Shown here piece after piece: positions 1 through 10,109 of a stretch of DNA of 64,000 nucleotides. Position 1 is the stretch's first letter; every line of letters begins with the position of its first letter. The stretch spans positions 19,870 to 83,869 of the forward strand of contig JBFMCQ010000010.1 in the NCBI GenBank assembly GCA_040754295.1. The letters run 5' to 3'. The notes below the pieces were generated by a model, which saw only the letters and a program-made list of their open reading frames with translations, searched no databases and was not told the DNA's origin. Source of the DNA: Solimonas sp040754295. Its GTDB lineage: Bacteria > Pseudomonadota > Gammaproteobacteria > Nevskiales > Nevskiaceae. A program made the translations under genes and the position numbers.

Positions 1-228
1 CTCACCGTCGCGCCCTGGGGCGATCTGATCGTCTGCGAGGATGCGGATCGCGCCTGCCAGCTGGTCGGCGTGCGCCCGGACGGCAGCCTCTACACGCTGG
101 CGCGCAATCCTTACAACGATTCCGAGCTTGCCGGCGTCTGTTTCGCGCCGGACGGCCGCACGCTGTTCGTCAACGTGCAGTGGGCCGGCCTGACGCTGGC
201 GATCACCGGGCCCTTCGAGACGCTCTGA
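1..228 (+). CDS. C-terminal end of a PhoX-like (DUF839) protein, partial
   Basis: The first 75 codons of the window are the open 3' end of a gene that starts upstream and stops with TGA at 226-228. The visible peptide has the short beta-strand pattern of a beta-propeller, including LTVAPWGDLIVCED and GVCFAPDGRTLFVNVQ, and ends in ITGPFETL. This resembles the last blades of PhoX/DUF839 proteins, which are calcium-dependent, often Tat-exported phosphatases. The metal-binding core is not in view, so catalytic function cannot be judged. The family call is by recognition of the C-terminal pattern only. Confidence 0.6.
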   Translation, partial: LTVAPWGDLIVCEDADRACQLVGVRPDGSLYTLARNPYNDSELAGVCFAPDGRTLFVNVQWAGLTLAITGPFETL

Positions 229-275
229 GGCGCGCAGCGCTTGATCTTCGCCGGGGGCGTCGCGAAGATCGCGCG

Positions 276-1199
276 ATGCGCATCGGTATCGATCTGGGCG
301 GCACCAAGACCGAGGGCATCGTCATGGGGCCGGGCTCGCGAATACTCGCGCGCCGGCGCGTACCGACGACGGCCGGCGACTACGACGCGGCGCTGTCCAC
401 GATCGTCGCGCTGGTGCACGCGCTGGAGCGCGACGTCGGCGCCGGCGGCCTGCCGGTCGGTGTGGGCACGCCCGGCGCGCGCTCGCGCGCGACCGGGCGC
501 ATGAAGAACTGCAACTCGACCTGGCTGAACGATCGGCCGCTGCTCGAAGACCTCGAAGCGCGGCTCGGTGCACGCGTGCGCATCGCCAACGACGCCGACT
601 GTCTCGCCCTCTCCGAAGCCAGCGACGGCGCCGCCGCCGGCGCGCGCTGCGTGTTCGGCGCGATTCTCGGCACCGGCGTCGGCGGCGGCATCGTCGTCGA
701 CGGCCGGCTCCTCTCGGGTCCCAACGCGATCGCCGGCGAGTGGGGGCATAACCCGCTGCCGTGGCCGCGGCCCGAGTGGGACGAAGTGCCCGGACCGCTC
801 GGCTGGGACGGCCGCCACGGCGCGATCGAGGCGTGGTGCAGCGGCCCGGGGTTGGCCGACGATCACGCCCGCGTGACCGGCGAGCGCCTGCGCGGCGAGG
901 ACATCGTCGAGCGATCGGAACGCGGCGACGCAGCCGCGCAAGCCACGCTCGCGCGCTGGGAGGACCGCCTCGCGCGCGCGTTCGCCAGCGTCATCAACCT
1001 GCTCGATCCCGACGTCATCGTCGTCGGCGGCGGGCTGTCGCGCATCGCGCGGCTGTACCGCAACCTGCCGCGGCTGTGGTCCGACTGGGTGTTCTCCGAC
1101 CACGTCGACACGCAGCTGCTACCGGCGCAGCATGGCGACGCCAGCGGCGTGCGCGGCGCCGCCTGGTTATGGCCGGAGGCTCAGTCCGGCATCGCCTGA
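276..1199 (+). CDS. ROK-family sugar kinase (fructokinase-like) lacking the zinc-site cysteines
   Basis: A 307-residue cytoplasmic ATP-dependent sugar kinase, close in length to E. coli Mak. The start ATG at 276 gives the canonical N-terminal phosphate-binding MRIGIDLGGTKTEG. A later ROK glycine loop is LGTGVGGGIVVDG and the substrate-side EWGHNPLP is present, with its His near residue 158. The ROK zinc motif CxCGxxGCxE is degenerate: around residues 176-185 the sequence is GWDGRHGAIE, so three cysteines are replaced by Gly, Asp and Ala. The fold is clearly ROK, but the sugar is uncertain: fructose, glucose or another hexose are all possible. It stands alone, followed by a 137-bp spacer with a GC palindrome but no T-run. 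Confidence 0.85.
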   Translation: MRIGIDLGGTKTEGIVMGPGSRILARRRVPTTAGDYDAALSTIVALVHALERDVGAGGLPVGVGTPGARSRATGRMKNCNSTWLNDRPLLEDLEARLGARVRIANDADCLALSEASDGAAAGARCVFGAILGTGVGGGIVVDGRLLSGPNAIAGEWGHNPLPWPRPEWDEVPGPLGWDGRHGAIEAWCSGPGLADDHARVTGERLRGEDIVERSERGDAAAQATLARWEDRLARAFASVINLLDPDVIVVGGGLSRIARLYRNLPRLWSDWVFSDHVDTQLLPAQHGDASGVRGAAWLWPEAQSGIA

Positions 1200-1336
1200 G
1201 CGTTGGAGTAGGCGATGAGGCCGCGGATCACGCGCTACGCCGGAGCGCAGCACGCCTTGGAAGATCGTGCACGCCGGGCATCGGAGCGCCCGCCGACGCG
1301 GTCGCGGCCCCCCGGGGGGCGCCGTGCGACGTTCAA

Positions 1337-1885
1337 TCAGAATGCCGGCTTCTTCTTCGCGCTGTCGTAGCGCTCGATCGTGCTTTCGATCGTCTTCATC
1401 GCGTCCTTCGGTCCGTGCCAGCCTTTGACCTTGACCCACTTGCCTTTCTCGAGATCCTTGTAGTGCTCGAAGAAGTGCTGGATCTGGTCGCGGATCAGAT
1501 CGGGCAGCTCGCGCACGCTGTTGATCTGCTTGTACAGCGGGCTGACCTTGTTGGTCGGTACGACGACGAGCTTCTCGTCGGTGCCGGCTTCGTCTTCCAT
1601 TTCCAGCATGCCGATCGGCCGGCAGTTGATCACGCAGCCGGGCAGCAGCTGCATCGGCATCATCACCAGCGCATCGAGCGGATCGCCGTCACCGCAGAGC
1701 GTGTGCGGCACGAAGCCGTAGTTGCACGGATAGCGCATCGGCGTTGTCAGCAGCCGGTCGACGTAGATCGCCCCCGACGTCTTATCCACCTCGTACTTCA
1801 CCGGCTCGCTGTTCATCGGGATTTCCACGATGACGTTGATGTCGTTCGGCACGTCCTTGCCGGTCGGTACGAGATTCCAGCTCAT
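1337..1885 (-). CDS. ppa: Soluble inorganic pyrophosphatase (family I)
   Basis: A 182-residue cytoplasmic Mg-dependent hydrolase converting PPi to two phosphates, the usual length for bacterial family I enzymes. It contains IVEIPMNSEPVKYEVDK near the N-terminus, the metal-binding signature DGDPLDALV and the C-terminal KVKGWHGPKDA. The start at 1885 gives MSWNLVPTGKDVPND, typical for the family. It lies downstream of hppA on the same strand, about 125 bp away after the assembly gap is collapsed, with a heptad-repeat hairpin in between. It is part of a local PPi-metabolism block with hppA and pfp. Having a soluble PPase beside two PPi-using enzymes implies that PPi drain must be controlled. Confidence 0.95.
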   Translation of the reverse strand: MSWNLVPTGKDVPNDINVIVEIPMNSEPVKYEVDKTSGAIYVDRLLTTPMRYPCNYGFVPHTLCGDGDPLDALVMMPMQLLPGCVINCRPIGMLEMEDEAGTDEKLVVVPTNKVSPLYKQINSVRELPDLIRDQIQHFFEHYKDLEKGKWVKVKGWHGPKDAMKTIESTIERYDSAKKKPAF

Positions 1886-1946
1886 GAAGCCACTCCTGCG
1901 CGTTATGGTGGAAAAAAAGCGCGCAAGTATAGCGAACGGCGAAAAA

Positions 1947-2004
1947 GCGGTTGCGGGTTGCAGGAGCCGAGGCTTCTGTTCCGCGACCGGCAACCGGCAA
2001 CCGC
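1947..2004. repeat. Heptad hairpin element, GGTTGCN class, copy 1
   Basis: The left arm, about 1947-1963, has the heptads GGTTGCG and GGTTGCA. The right arm, about 1987-2004, reads on the reverse strand as two GGTTGCC heptads. They enclose a loop of about 23 nt. The element lies between hppA and ppa. Its right arm is seen again at 2217 because of the assembly-gap duplication. Four similar elements occur at 27238, 35281, 50737 and 54293. Confidence 0.8.
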
Positions 2005-2116
2005 TTCTTGCTACAACAGCGGCACCATCAACAGCGCGACGATGTTGATGATCTTGATCAGCGGGTTGATCGCCGGCCCGGCCGTGTCCTTGTAGGGATC
2101 GCCGACGGTGTCGCCG

Positions 2117-2216
2117 NNNNNNNNNNNNNNNNNNNNNNNNNNNNNNNNNNNNNNNNNNNNNNNNNNNNNNNNNNNNNNNNNNNNNNNNNNNNNNNNNNNN
2201 NNNNNNNNNNNNNNNN
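2117..2216. other. Assembly gap (100 N) with 127-bp duplicated flanks
   Basis: There are 100 N. The 127 bp before the gap (1990-2116) is identical to the 127 bp after it (2217-2343). The duplicated piece is the 3' end of hppA plus part of the adjoining repeat. Removing 227 bp gives a single intact hppA end. It should be treated as a scaffold join and not as biological duplication. Confidence 0.95.
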
Positions 2217-2237
2217 GCAACCGGCAACCGCTTCTTG

Positions 2238-4247
<2,010 letters not shown>

Positions 4248-4419
4248 CGGAGAAACCTCCTGTGATTTGCGTTCGGAACGAGGTGTGCCGCGGCATTGAG
4301 CTGCCGTCTATGGCGGATGTTGTCGTGCTGCCTAACTCCCGGTTTATTCGACGATTGCCCAGACCTGGGCCGCCCGGACTATCGCACGAAGCCGGGGACA
4401 GGGGCAATCGCGCCGGCGC

Positions 4420-4437
4420 GTCGGGCTTCAACCCGAC
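4420..4437. repeat. REP-like palindrome
   Basis: GTCGGGCTTCAACCCGAC is a near-perfect 18-nt palindrome in the hppA leader, just past the pfp stop. Its core matches the paired units at 58777-58836 downstream of ftsZ, so this is a dispersed extragenic palindrome. There is no T-run, so an intrinsic terminator is not supported. Confidence 0.7.
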
Positions 4438-4458
4438 ATGCGCGAGTGCAGGGCCGAC

Positions 4459-5721
4459 TTACCTGAGCTGGAACTCGCGCCCGGTTTTCTTCGGCACGGC
4501 GGCGTTCTTCAGCCTGACGTACCGCGGCAGGCCGTTCTCGTACGGCGGGTAGTCCTCGCCCTCGATCAGCGGCGCCAGATAGCGCCGGCAGGCCTCGGTG
4601 ATGTGGAAGCCGTCGCCGCGGATGTACTCGCGCGGCATCTTCTTCTCGACGTTGGCGACCTGTTCGAGCGGTGCGCTGCCGGTCGTCCAGCGGTACGGCG
4701 CGTCGCTTTGCCGCTCGATCGTCACCATCACGCCCGACTTGCCGGCGAGCGCGAGCTCGACGGCAGCCTTGCCGACCGCATACGACTGCTCGACGTCGGT
4801 CTTCGAGGCGATGTGGCGCGCGGCGCGCATCAGGTAATCCGCGATCGCGTAGTGGTGCTTGTAACCGAGCCCGTCCTTGACCCGCTGCGCCAGCAGCGGC
4901 GCCAGTCCGCCGAGCTGGACGTGCCCGAAGGCGTCGGTCGTGCCGGCTTCCGACAGGAACCTGCCGTCGGGCGTGCGCAGGCCTTCGCTGGCGACGATCG
5001 CGCAGTAGCCGTGCACCTTCACTGCGCGGTCGACGGCGCCGAGGAACGCGGCCTCGTCGAAGACGATCTCGGGAAACAGGATCAGCTGCGGCGCATCGCC
5101 GTCGTGCTCGGCGGCAAGTCCGCCGGCCGCGGCCGTCCAGCCGGCGTGGCGGCCCATGACTTCGAGGATGAACACCTTCGTCGAGGTCTTCGCCATGCTG
5201 GCGACGTCGAAGCCCGCCTCGCGGATCGACACCGCGGTGTACTTGGCCACCGAGCCGAAGCCGGGACTGCAGTCGGTCAGCGGCAGGTCGTTGTCCATGG
5301 TCTTCGGGATGTGGATCGCCTGCACCGGATAGCCGAGCTTCTCGCCGAGCTGGCTGACCTTGAGGCAGGTGTCGGCGGAATCGCCGCCGCCGTTGTAGAA
5401 GAAGTAGCCGATGTCGTGCGCCTTGAACACTTCGATCAGGCGCTCGTACTCGGCCTGGTTCTTGTCGAAGCCCTTGAGCTTGTAGCGGCACGAGCCGAAT
5501 GCGCCCGACGGCGTATGCCGCAGCGCGGCGATCGCGGCGTCGGACTCCTGCGCGGTGTCGATCAGATCCTCGGTGAGCGCGCCGATGATGCCGTTGCGGC
5601 CGGCGTACACGGTGCCGATCTGCTCGCGGTGGCGGCGCGCGGTCTCGATGACGGCCTGGGCCGAGGCATTGATCACCGCGGTGACACCGCCGGACTGGGC
5701 GTAGAAGGCGTTGCGGGGCAT
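4459..5721 (-). CDS. pfp: Pyrophosphate-dependent 6-phosphofructokinase
   Basis: A 420-residue cytoplasmic enzyme interconverting fructose 6-phosphate + PPi and fructose 1,6-bisphosphate + Pi, which lets glycolysis run reversibly. The phosphodonor loop is YNGGGDS (about residues 109-115), with Asp where ATP enzymes have Gly, and the catalytic motif is PKTMDND (139-145), with Lys where ATP enzymes have Gly. Both mark PPi specificity. GRHAGW is also present. The start at 5721 follows a GGAGG ribosome site and gives MPRNAFYAQSGG. It is divergent from adk and upstream of hppA. Pairing of pfp with hppA is known from methanotrophs and related proteobacteria and suggests joint PPi management. Confidence 0.93.
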   Translation of the reverse strand: MPRNAFYAQSGGVTAVINASAQAVIETARRHREQIGTVYAGRNGIIGALTEDLIDTAQESDAAIAALRHTPSGAFGSCRYKLKGFDKNQAEYERLIEVFKAHDIGYFFYNGGGDSADTCLKVSQLGEKLGYPVQAIHIPKTMDNDLPLTDCSPGFGSVAKYTAVSIREAGFDVASMAKTSTKVFILEVMGRHAGWTAAAGGLAAEHDGDAPQLILFPEIVFDEAAFLGAVDRAVKVHGYCAIVASEGLRTPDGRFLSEAGTTDAFGHVQLGGLAPLLAQRVKDGLGYKHHYAIADYLMRAARHIASKTDVEQSYAVGKAAVELALAGKSGVMVTIERQSDAPYRWTTGSAPLEQVANVEKKMPREYIRGDGFHITEACRRYLAPLIEGEDYPPYENGLPRYVRLKNAAVPKKTGREFQLR

Positions 5722-5907
5722 GTGCGGGCCTCCGGGTTCAGTGGGGCGCTCAAGTGTATGCGCGGATTCCGCAGCCCGCAGGCGCGCGCAGCGGCTGCCT
5801 CGAAGATTGACGACGGCCGCTGCCGGCGGGTACTTTTGCCGGTTCGCGCGACCCACCATCAGCGGCCACGGGCTGCAAATCACTTACGATACAGAGGTTT
5901 ACCCGAA

Positions 5908-6471
5908 ATGAGACTGGTTCTGCTGGGGGCGCCCGGCTCAGGCAAGGGCACGCAGGGCGAAAAGCTGGTCGCGCACTTCGGCATCCCGAAGATCTCCACC
6001 GGCGACGCGTTGCGGGCCGCCGTGGCCGCGGCCACCGAGCTGGGCACGAAGGCGAAGAGCGCCATGGACGCCGGCCAGCTCGTCGCCAACGAGATCGTCA
6101 TCGGCATCGTCGAGGAGCGCCTCGGCCAGCCGGATGCGCAGAAAGGATTCATTCTCGACGGCTTTCCGCGCAACACCGCGCAGGCGCAGGTGCTCGATGG
6201 CATGTTGCAGCGCCTCGGCCAGCCGGCCATCGACAAGGCCGTGCACCTGCAGGTCGACGACGAAGAGATCATCAAGCGCCTGCTCGACCGCGCCCAGAAG
6301 GAAGGCCGCGCCGACGACCGCGAAGACGTGATCCGCCACCGCATCAAGGTCTACAACGACGAAACCCATCCGCTGCTGGACTACTACCGCGCCCAGAACA
6401 AGCTGGTGACGGTGCACGGCGTCGGTGGACTCGACGAGATCTTCCAGCGGATCCTGGACGTGCTCGCATAG
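5908..6471 (+). CDS. adk: Adenylate kinase, short-LID form
   Basis: A 187-residue cytoplasmic enzyme converting ATP + AMP to 2 ADP. The P-loop GAPGSGKGTQ is at residues 8-17, then KISTGDALR and the DGFPRN AMP-binding motif. The LID is the short, zinc-free kind (LLDRAQKEGRADDRED), which explains the length below the 214 residues of E. coli Adk and matches xanthomonad-type enzymes. Within the gene the 17-bp sequence GCGCCTCGGCCAGCCGG occurs twice, at 6117 and 6210. A 3' fragment of a second adk lies at 7186-7454 and lacks exactly the 93-bp interval between these repeats. Divergent from pfp. Confidence 0.95.
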   Translation: MRLVLLGAPGSGKGTQGEKLVAHFGIPKISTGDALRAAVAAATELGTKAKSAMDAGQLVANEIVIGIVEERLGQPDAQKGFILDGFPRNTAQAQVLDGMLQRLGQPAIDKAVHLQVDDEEIIKRLLDRAQKEGRADDREDVIRHRIKVYNDETHPLLDYYRAQNKLVTVHGVGGLDEIFQRILDVLA

Positions 6472-6582
6472 CGCGCAGCGCCGGCGCGCCGCACCGCGGA
6501 AGCTGCGTGCCGGCAGCTTTGACAGCCGGTCGATCCTCGTGGACGATGCGCCTTCCCGTTAACCAAAACCGGGGGGCTTGGC

Positions 6583-6894
6583 ATGCAAGGTGCGAGATGG
6601 ACGGTGACGCTGTATCTGCTCGGATTTCTCGGGGTGTTCGTCTGGGCGGCGCTGGCCGACCCCGGCCTGGCGGGGTTTTTCGCCGTGCTGCGCGAACCCT
6701 GGGGCCTGGTGGTCACCCTGGACTTCCTGTTCGGCTGCCTGCTGTTGACCTGGCTGATCTACTTCATCGAGGGCTCGGCCCGGGCCGCGCTGGCCTGGGG
6801 CGTGGCGCTGTTCGTGATCGGCAACATCGTCGGCGCGATCTATCTGCTGACCCGGCTCGAAAGGCTTCGCGAGCGCCTGGCACCGGCCGGCTGA
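6583..6894 (+). CDS. Small integral membrane protein, unknown function
   Basis: A 103-residue protein with three predicted membrane segments: about residues 8-25, 40-62 and 70-90. It ends in a short basic/acidic tail (TRLERLRERLAPAG). I do not recognise a family. The start ATG at 6583 is preceded by a purine-rich GGGG stretch. It lies 111 bp after adk on the same strand and could be read from the adk transcript, followed by the chimeric rnd/adk fragment. Hydrophobicity and codon use match the neighbours, so it looks like a real resident gene. Confidence 0.6.
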   Translation: MQGARWTVTLYLLGFLGVFVWAALADPGLAGFFAVLREPWGLVVTLDFLFGCLLLTWLIYFIEGSARAALAWGVALFVIGNIVGAIYLLTRLERLRERLAPAG

Positions 6895-6932
6895 ACGGAT
6901 GACGACCTTCGGATTCGTCAGCCGGCGTAGCC

Positions 6933-7185
6933 CTACGGCAGGGCGTTGAGCAGGGCCGCGCCACAGACCTCGCGCCGCCAGCCGCGCAGCACGTTGACCG
7001 GCGCAGCGCCGCCTTCGCGCACCAGCCGCACCAGATCGGCCTTGGGCGCGAGATAGCCCGGCGGCAGGCCCAGCGCCTGCGCCCGCGTCAGCACGATGCC
7101 CTGCAGCAGCCTGAGCAGGATCTTGCCGGCGGCGTCGAGCTCCTCGTCGCGCGCATAGATGCGCTCCGGCTCCGTCAGGGCCTTG
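6933..7185 (-). pseudogene. 3' fragment of rnd (RNase D)
   Basis: This encodes about the last 84 residues of RNase D, from KALTEPERIYARDEELDAAG to a stop at 6933. It is nearly identical at DNA level to the intact rnd at 13351-13600. One difference (ggcccag versus ggccgag) is seen inside, and then several in the last about 30 bp (CGAALLNALP versus CGSALLEALP). There is no start and no N-terminal catalytic domain. Its broken 5' side is fused directly, head to head, to the adk fragment that follows. It is either a recombination scar or an assembly chimera between strain variants. Confidence 0.85.
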
Positions 7186-7454
7186 TCGAGGAGCGCCTCG
7201 GCCAGCCGGCCATCGACAAGGCCGTGCACCTGCAGGTCGACGACGAAGAGATCATCAAGCGCCTGCTCGACCGCGCCCAGAAGGAAGGCCGCGCCGACGA
7301 CCGCGAAGACGTGATCCGCCACCGCATCAAGGTCTACAACGACGAAACCCATCCGCTGCTGGACTACTACCGCGCCCAGAACAAGCTGGTGACGGTGCAC
7401 GGCGTCGGTGGACTCGACGAGATTTTCCGGCGGATCCTCGATGCGCTGAAGTAA
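7186..7454 (+). pseudogene. 3' fragment of adk with a 93-bp internal deletion
   Basis: The fragment begins with adk sequence equivalent to 6110-6133, then jumps to 6227 and continues to the end, losing 6134-6226. The lost 93 bp (31 codons, in frame) is bounded by the 17-bp direct repeat noted in adk. The DNA is identical to adk for more than 200 bp, then diverges in the last about 30 bp (FRRILDALK versus FQRILDVLA). No start, P-loop or AMP site, so it is non-functional. Confidence 0.85.
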
Positions 7455-7513
7455 GGCGCGGGCGGCAGCGACGAGGGCACGCGCGTGGCCCCTCGTTGTT
7501 TGCGTCGACCTCC

Positions 7514-7529
7514 TGGCACGGCGCTTGCT
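7514..7529 (+). promoter_or_regulatory. Sigma54 (-24/-12) promoter
   Basis: TGGCACG, four bases, then TTGCT, an exact match to the sigma54 consensus TGGCAC(G)N4TTGC(A/T). The GG at 7515-7516 and GC at 7527-7528 are 12 nt apart as required. The predicted start of transcription is near 7540, about 130 nt upstream of the CheA-like kinase. No enhancer-binding site was identified by eye. Confidence 0.75.
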
Positions 7530-7669
7530 AGAGGTTGCGCCGTGCGCGCGCCGGGTGGCGCCGCGCTTTTCCAGGGACAACGACGTCCTCGCCGCCGCGG
7601 ATGCGGGCGGCGCGGGGCGTTGCACCTCGCGCGGCCGGTCCCCGACGGTTGGGGCGCAGGGGGGCGGCG

Positions 7670-9724
7670 ATGAGACGAGGGTGGATCGAGGGTTATTTCG
7701 GCAAGTACCGGGAGATCGTGCTGGCCGTGGCGTTCTTCCTGATCTTCGATCTCGCGGTACTGGTCCTCAACTTCCTGATCTCGTTCCAGATCGCCGAGGA
7801 TGCGACCGCCGTCAACCTCGCCGGCCGCCAGCGCATGCTGAGCCAGCGCATGACCAAGGCTCTGCTGCTGGCGCGGCAGGACGTGACCGCCGAGGGCACG
7901 GCCGCCGCCAGCCTCGACGAGCTGGCCAAGACGGTACAACTGTTCGACACGACGCTCGACGGCTTCCGCCGCGGGGGGACGGTTAGCGGCGGCGACGGCC
8001 GCCCGGTGCGCCTCGACGCAGTGCGCACCGCCCAAGGCGTCGCGATCCTCGACGAGGCCGCGGCGATCTGGCGCGGCTACCGCGAGCGCCTCGAGCCGCT
8101 GCTCGGCGAAGCGTTCACCGACGCGCAGCTCACCGCCGCGGTCGATGCCGCACGCGCCGGCAACCTGCGCCTGCTCGGCCTGATGAACGACCTGACTACG
8201 CACCTCGAGGAGTCCGCGTCGAGCAAGGCGCAGCGACTGCGCGCGGTGCAGACCGCCGGCATCCTGCTTGCGTTACTGAACTTCGCGTTCATCCTGCAGA
8301 AGTTCATCCGCCGGCTGCGCGACACCGACCGGCGCATCGAGGCGGCGCAGCGCGAGACCGCGGAGATCCTCGGCACCGTCAAGGAAGGCCTGTTCCTGCT
8401 CGACCGCGAGCTGCGCATCGGCCTGCTGTTCTCGAAGTCGCTGCCGCAGATCCTCGGCCACGACGTGCGCCCCGGCATGGACTTCCGCGCCGTGCTCGTT
8501 GCGCTGGTGCCCGCGGCGGCGCTGCGCTCCGCGTACGACTACATCGATCTGCTGCTGCAGGACCGCGTCAAGGAAAGCCTGGTCACCGAGCTCAATCCGC
8601 TTGCGCGGGTCGAGGTGCGCGGCGCGGACGCCGGCCGCAAGCGCGTGCTCAGCCTGCAGTTCAACCGCGCCTTCGTCGACGGCCGCATCTCGCACCTGCT
8701 GGTCACGGTCGCCGACGTCAGCGCCCAGGCCGAGCTCGAGGCGCAGGTCGCCGATGCGCGCAGCCGCGCCCGCGGCGAAGTGGAAGCGCTGCTCGACCTG
8801 CTGCAGATCGACGGTGCGACGCTCGCCGATTTCCTGCAGGCCACGGAGCGTAAGCTGCTGCAGGTCAACGACCACTTGCGCAGTGCCGGTGGCAGCGGCG
8901 ATCACCGCCGCGCGATCGCTGCGGTCCTGCGCCTGGTGCACTCGATCAAGGGCGACGCCGCGGCGTTGCGGCTGTCGATGTTCGAGGACCTGGCGCAGCA
9001 GTTCGAGGCGCAGCTGATCCAGCTGCGCGACAAGGGTCCAGTGTCCGGAGACGACCTGATCGCGCTGCCGCTGCCGCTCGACGAGCTGTTCCAGCGCATC
9101 ACGCTGGTGCGCACGCTGGCGCAGCGCGTCGCCGCGTACCAGCAGACGCTGGCGCCGGCGGCTACCGACACCGCGGCGCTCGCCGATGCGCTCGAGCAGC
9201 TGGCGCAGCGCATCGCCCGCGATCACGGCAAGCAGGCCAAGCTCGTCGCCGAGCTCGACGCGCTGCCGTCGCTGCCCGAGCCGGTGCAGCGCGAGCTGCG
9301 CGACATCGCGGTGCAGCTGCTGCGCAACGCCGTGGTGCACGGCATCGAGCCGGCCGACGAGCGCAGCCGCTGCGCCAAGGCGCCGACCGGCATCGTCTAC
9401 GTCGGTCTCAAACCGCTCGGCGATGGCCAGTTTGATTTCGTTGTTCGCGACGACGGCCGCGGTCTGTCGGTGCGGCGCGTGCGCGACGCGCTGGTACGGA
9501 GCGGCCGCTACAGCGAGGCGCAGCTCGACGAGCTCAGCGAGCGCCAGATCCTGATGAAGCTGTTCGAGTCCGGCGTCTCCACCGCCGAGCAGGTCACCCG
9601 CGACGCCGGCCATGGGATCGGCCTCGATCTTGTGCTGCAGAAGGTGCAGCAGCTGCACGCGCGCCTGCGGGTGTCGTCGCAGGAGAACGGCTACACGCAG
9701 TTCAGCCTGCGCTTCGCGCCATGA
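7670..9724 (+). CDS. CheA-like histidine kinase with PilJ/NarX-type sensor, no CheW-like domain
   Basis: A 684-residue membrane sensor kinase. Order: membrane segment about 17-38; a periplasmic PilJ/NarX-type domain starting with NLAGRQRMLSQRMTKALL, which recurs in nitrate and pilus transducers; a second membrane segment about 200-218; a PAS-like cytoplasmic stretch; an Hpt domain with LVHSIKGDAAALRL (phospho-accepting His near 424); and a CheA-type ATPase with N-box LLRNAVVHGIE (Asn near 553), DDGRGLS and GHGIGLDLV. It ends right after the ATPase, so the CheW-like array-coupling domain of CheA is missing. ATG 7670 is chosen because the N-terminal membrane segment follows at once. Overlaps or abuts the CheY-like gene. 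A direct transmembrane input kinase is inferred; ligand unknown. Confidence 0.85.
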   Translation: MRRGWIEGYFGKYREIVLAVAFFLIFDLAVLVLNFLISFQIAEDATAVNLAGRQRMLSQRMTKALLLARQDVTAEGTAAASLDELAKTVQLFDTTLDGFRRGGTVSGGDGRPVRLDAVRTAQGVAILDEAAAIWRGYRERLEPLLGEAFTDAQLTAAVDAARAGNLRLLGLMNDLTTHLEESASSKAQRLRAVQTAGILLALLNFAFILQKFIRRLRDTDRRIEAAQRETAEILGTVKEGLFLLDRELRIGLLFSKSLPQILGHDVRPGMDFRAVLVALVPAAALRSAYDYIDLLLQDRVKESLVTELNPLARVEVRGADAGRKRVLSLQFNRAFVDGRISHLLVTVADVSAQAELEAQVADARSRARGEVEALLDLLQIDGATLADFLQATERKLLQVNDHLRSAGGSGDHRRAIAAVLRLVHSIKGDAAALRLSMFEDLAQQFEAQLIQLRDKGPVSGDDLIALPLPLDELFQRITLVRTLAQRVAAYQQTLAPAATDTAALADALEQLAQRIARDHGKQAKLVAELDALPSLPEPVQRELRDIAVQLLRNAVVHGIEPADERSRCAKAPTGIVYVGLKPLGDGQFDFVVRDDGRGLSVRRVRDALVRSGRYSEAQLDELSERQILMKLFESGVSTAEQVTRDAGHGIGLDLVLQKVQQLHARLRVSSQENGYTQFSLRFAP

Positions 9725-9735
9725 GGGCGGGCAGG

Positions 9736-10101
9736 ATGAGACTGCTGGTCGTCGACGATTCCAACATCATTCGTTCGCGCATCGCCCGCATCGCGCTGCA
9801 CCCGCGTCTGCGCGGACTGCACGTCGTCGGCCTGGCGCGCAACGGCGTCGAAGCGATCGACAAGGCCGCGGCCACCGAGCCCGACGTGGTGACGATGGAT
9901 CTGACGATGCCGGAGATGGACGGCGTGGCCTGTGTCGCCGAGCTGATGCGCAGCCACCCGGCCCTGAGGATCCTCGTCGTCTCCGCGCTCAGCGACAAGG
10001 CCACCGCAATCGAAGCACTCAAGCGCGGCGCGCGCGGATTTCTGCACAAGCCGTTCACCGACGATCAGCTGGTCGACGCGCTGATCGAAGTCGCCGACTG
10101 A
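9736..10101 (+). CDS. CheY-like single-domain response regulator
   Basis: A 121-residue receiver domain without an output domain. The acidic pair is VVDDS (residues 7-8), the phosphorylated Asp is in VTMDLTMPEMDG (Asp55), and LHKPF carries the conserved Lys105. ATG 9736 is preferred, with GAGGG 7 nt upstream. An ATG at 9721, overlapping the kinase stop as ATGA, would add five residues. It follows the kinase without a gap and is probably its phosphate acceptor, with the next gene as its phosphatase. Output must be by protein-protein contact because no DNA-binding domain exists. Confidence 0.9.
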   Translation: MRLLVVDDSNIIRSRIARIALHPRLRGLHVVGLARNGVEAIDKAAATEPDVVTMDLTMPEMDGVACVAELMRSHPALRILVVSALSDKATAIEALKRGARGFLHKPFTDDQLVDALIEVAD

Positions 10102-10109
10102 AAACCGCT

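Noticed and set aside
1300..1325. CCCCCCGGGGGG palindrome as an intrinsic terminator between the ROK kinase and ppa
   Set aside because: No T-run follows on either strand, so only a GC-rich palindrome can be claimed.
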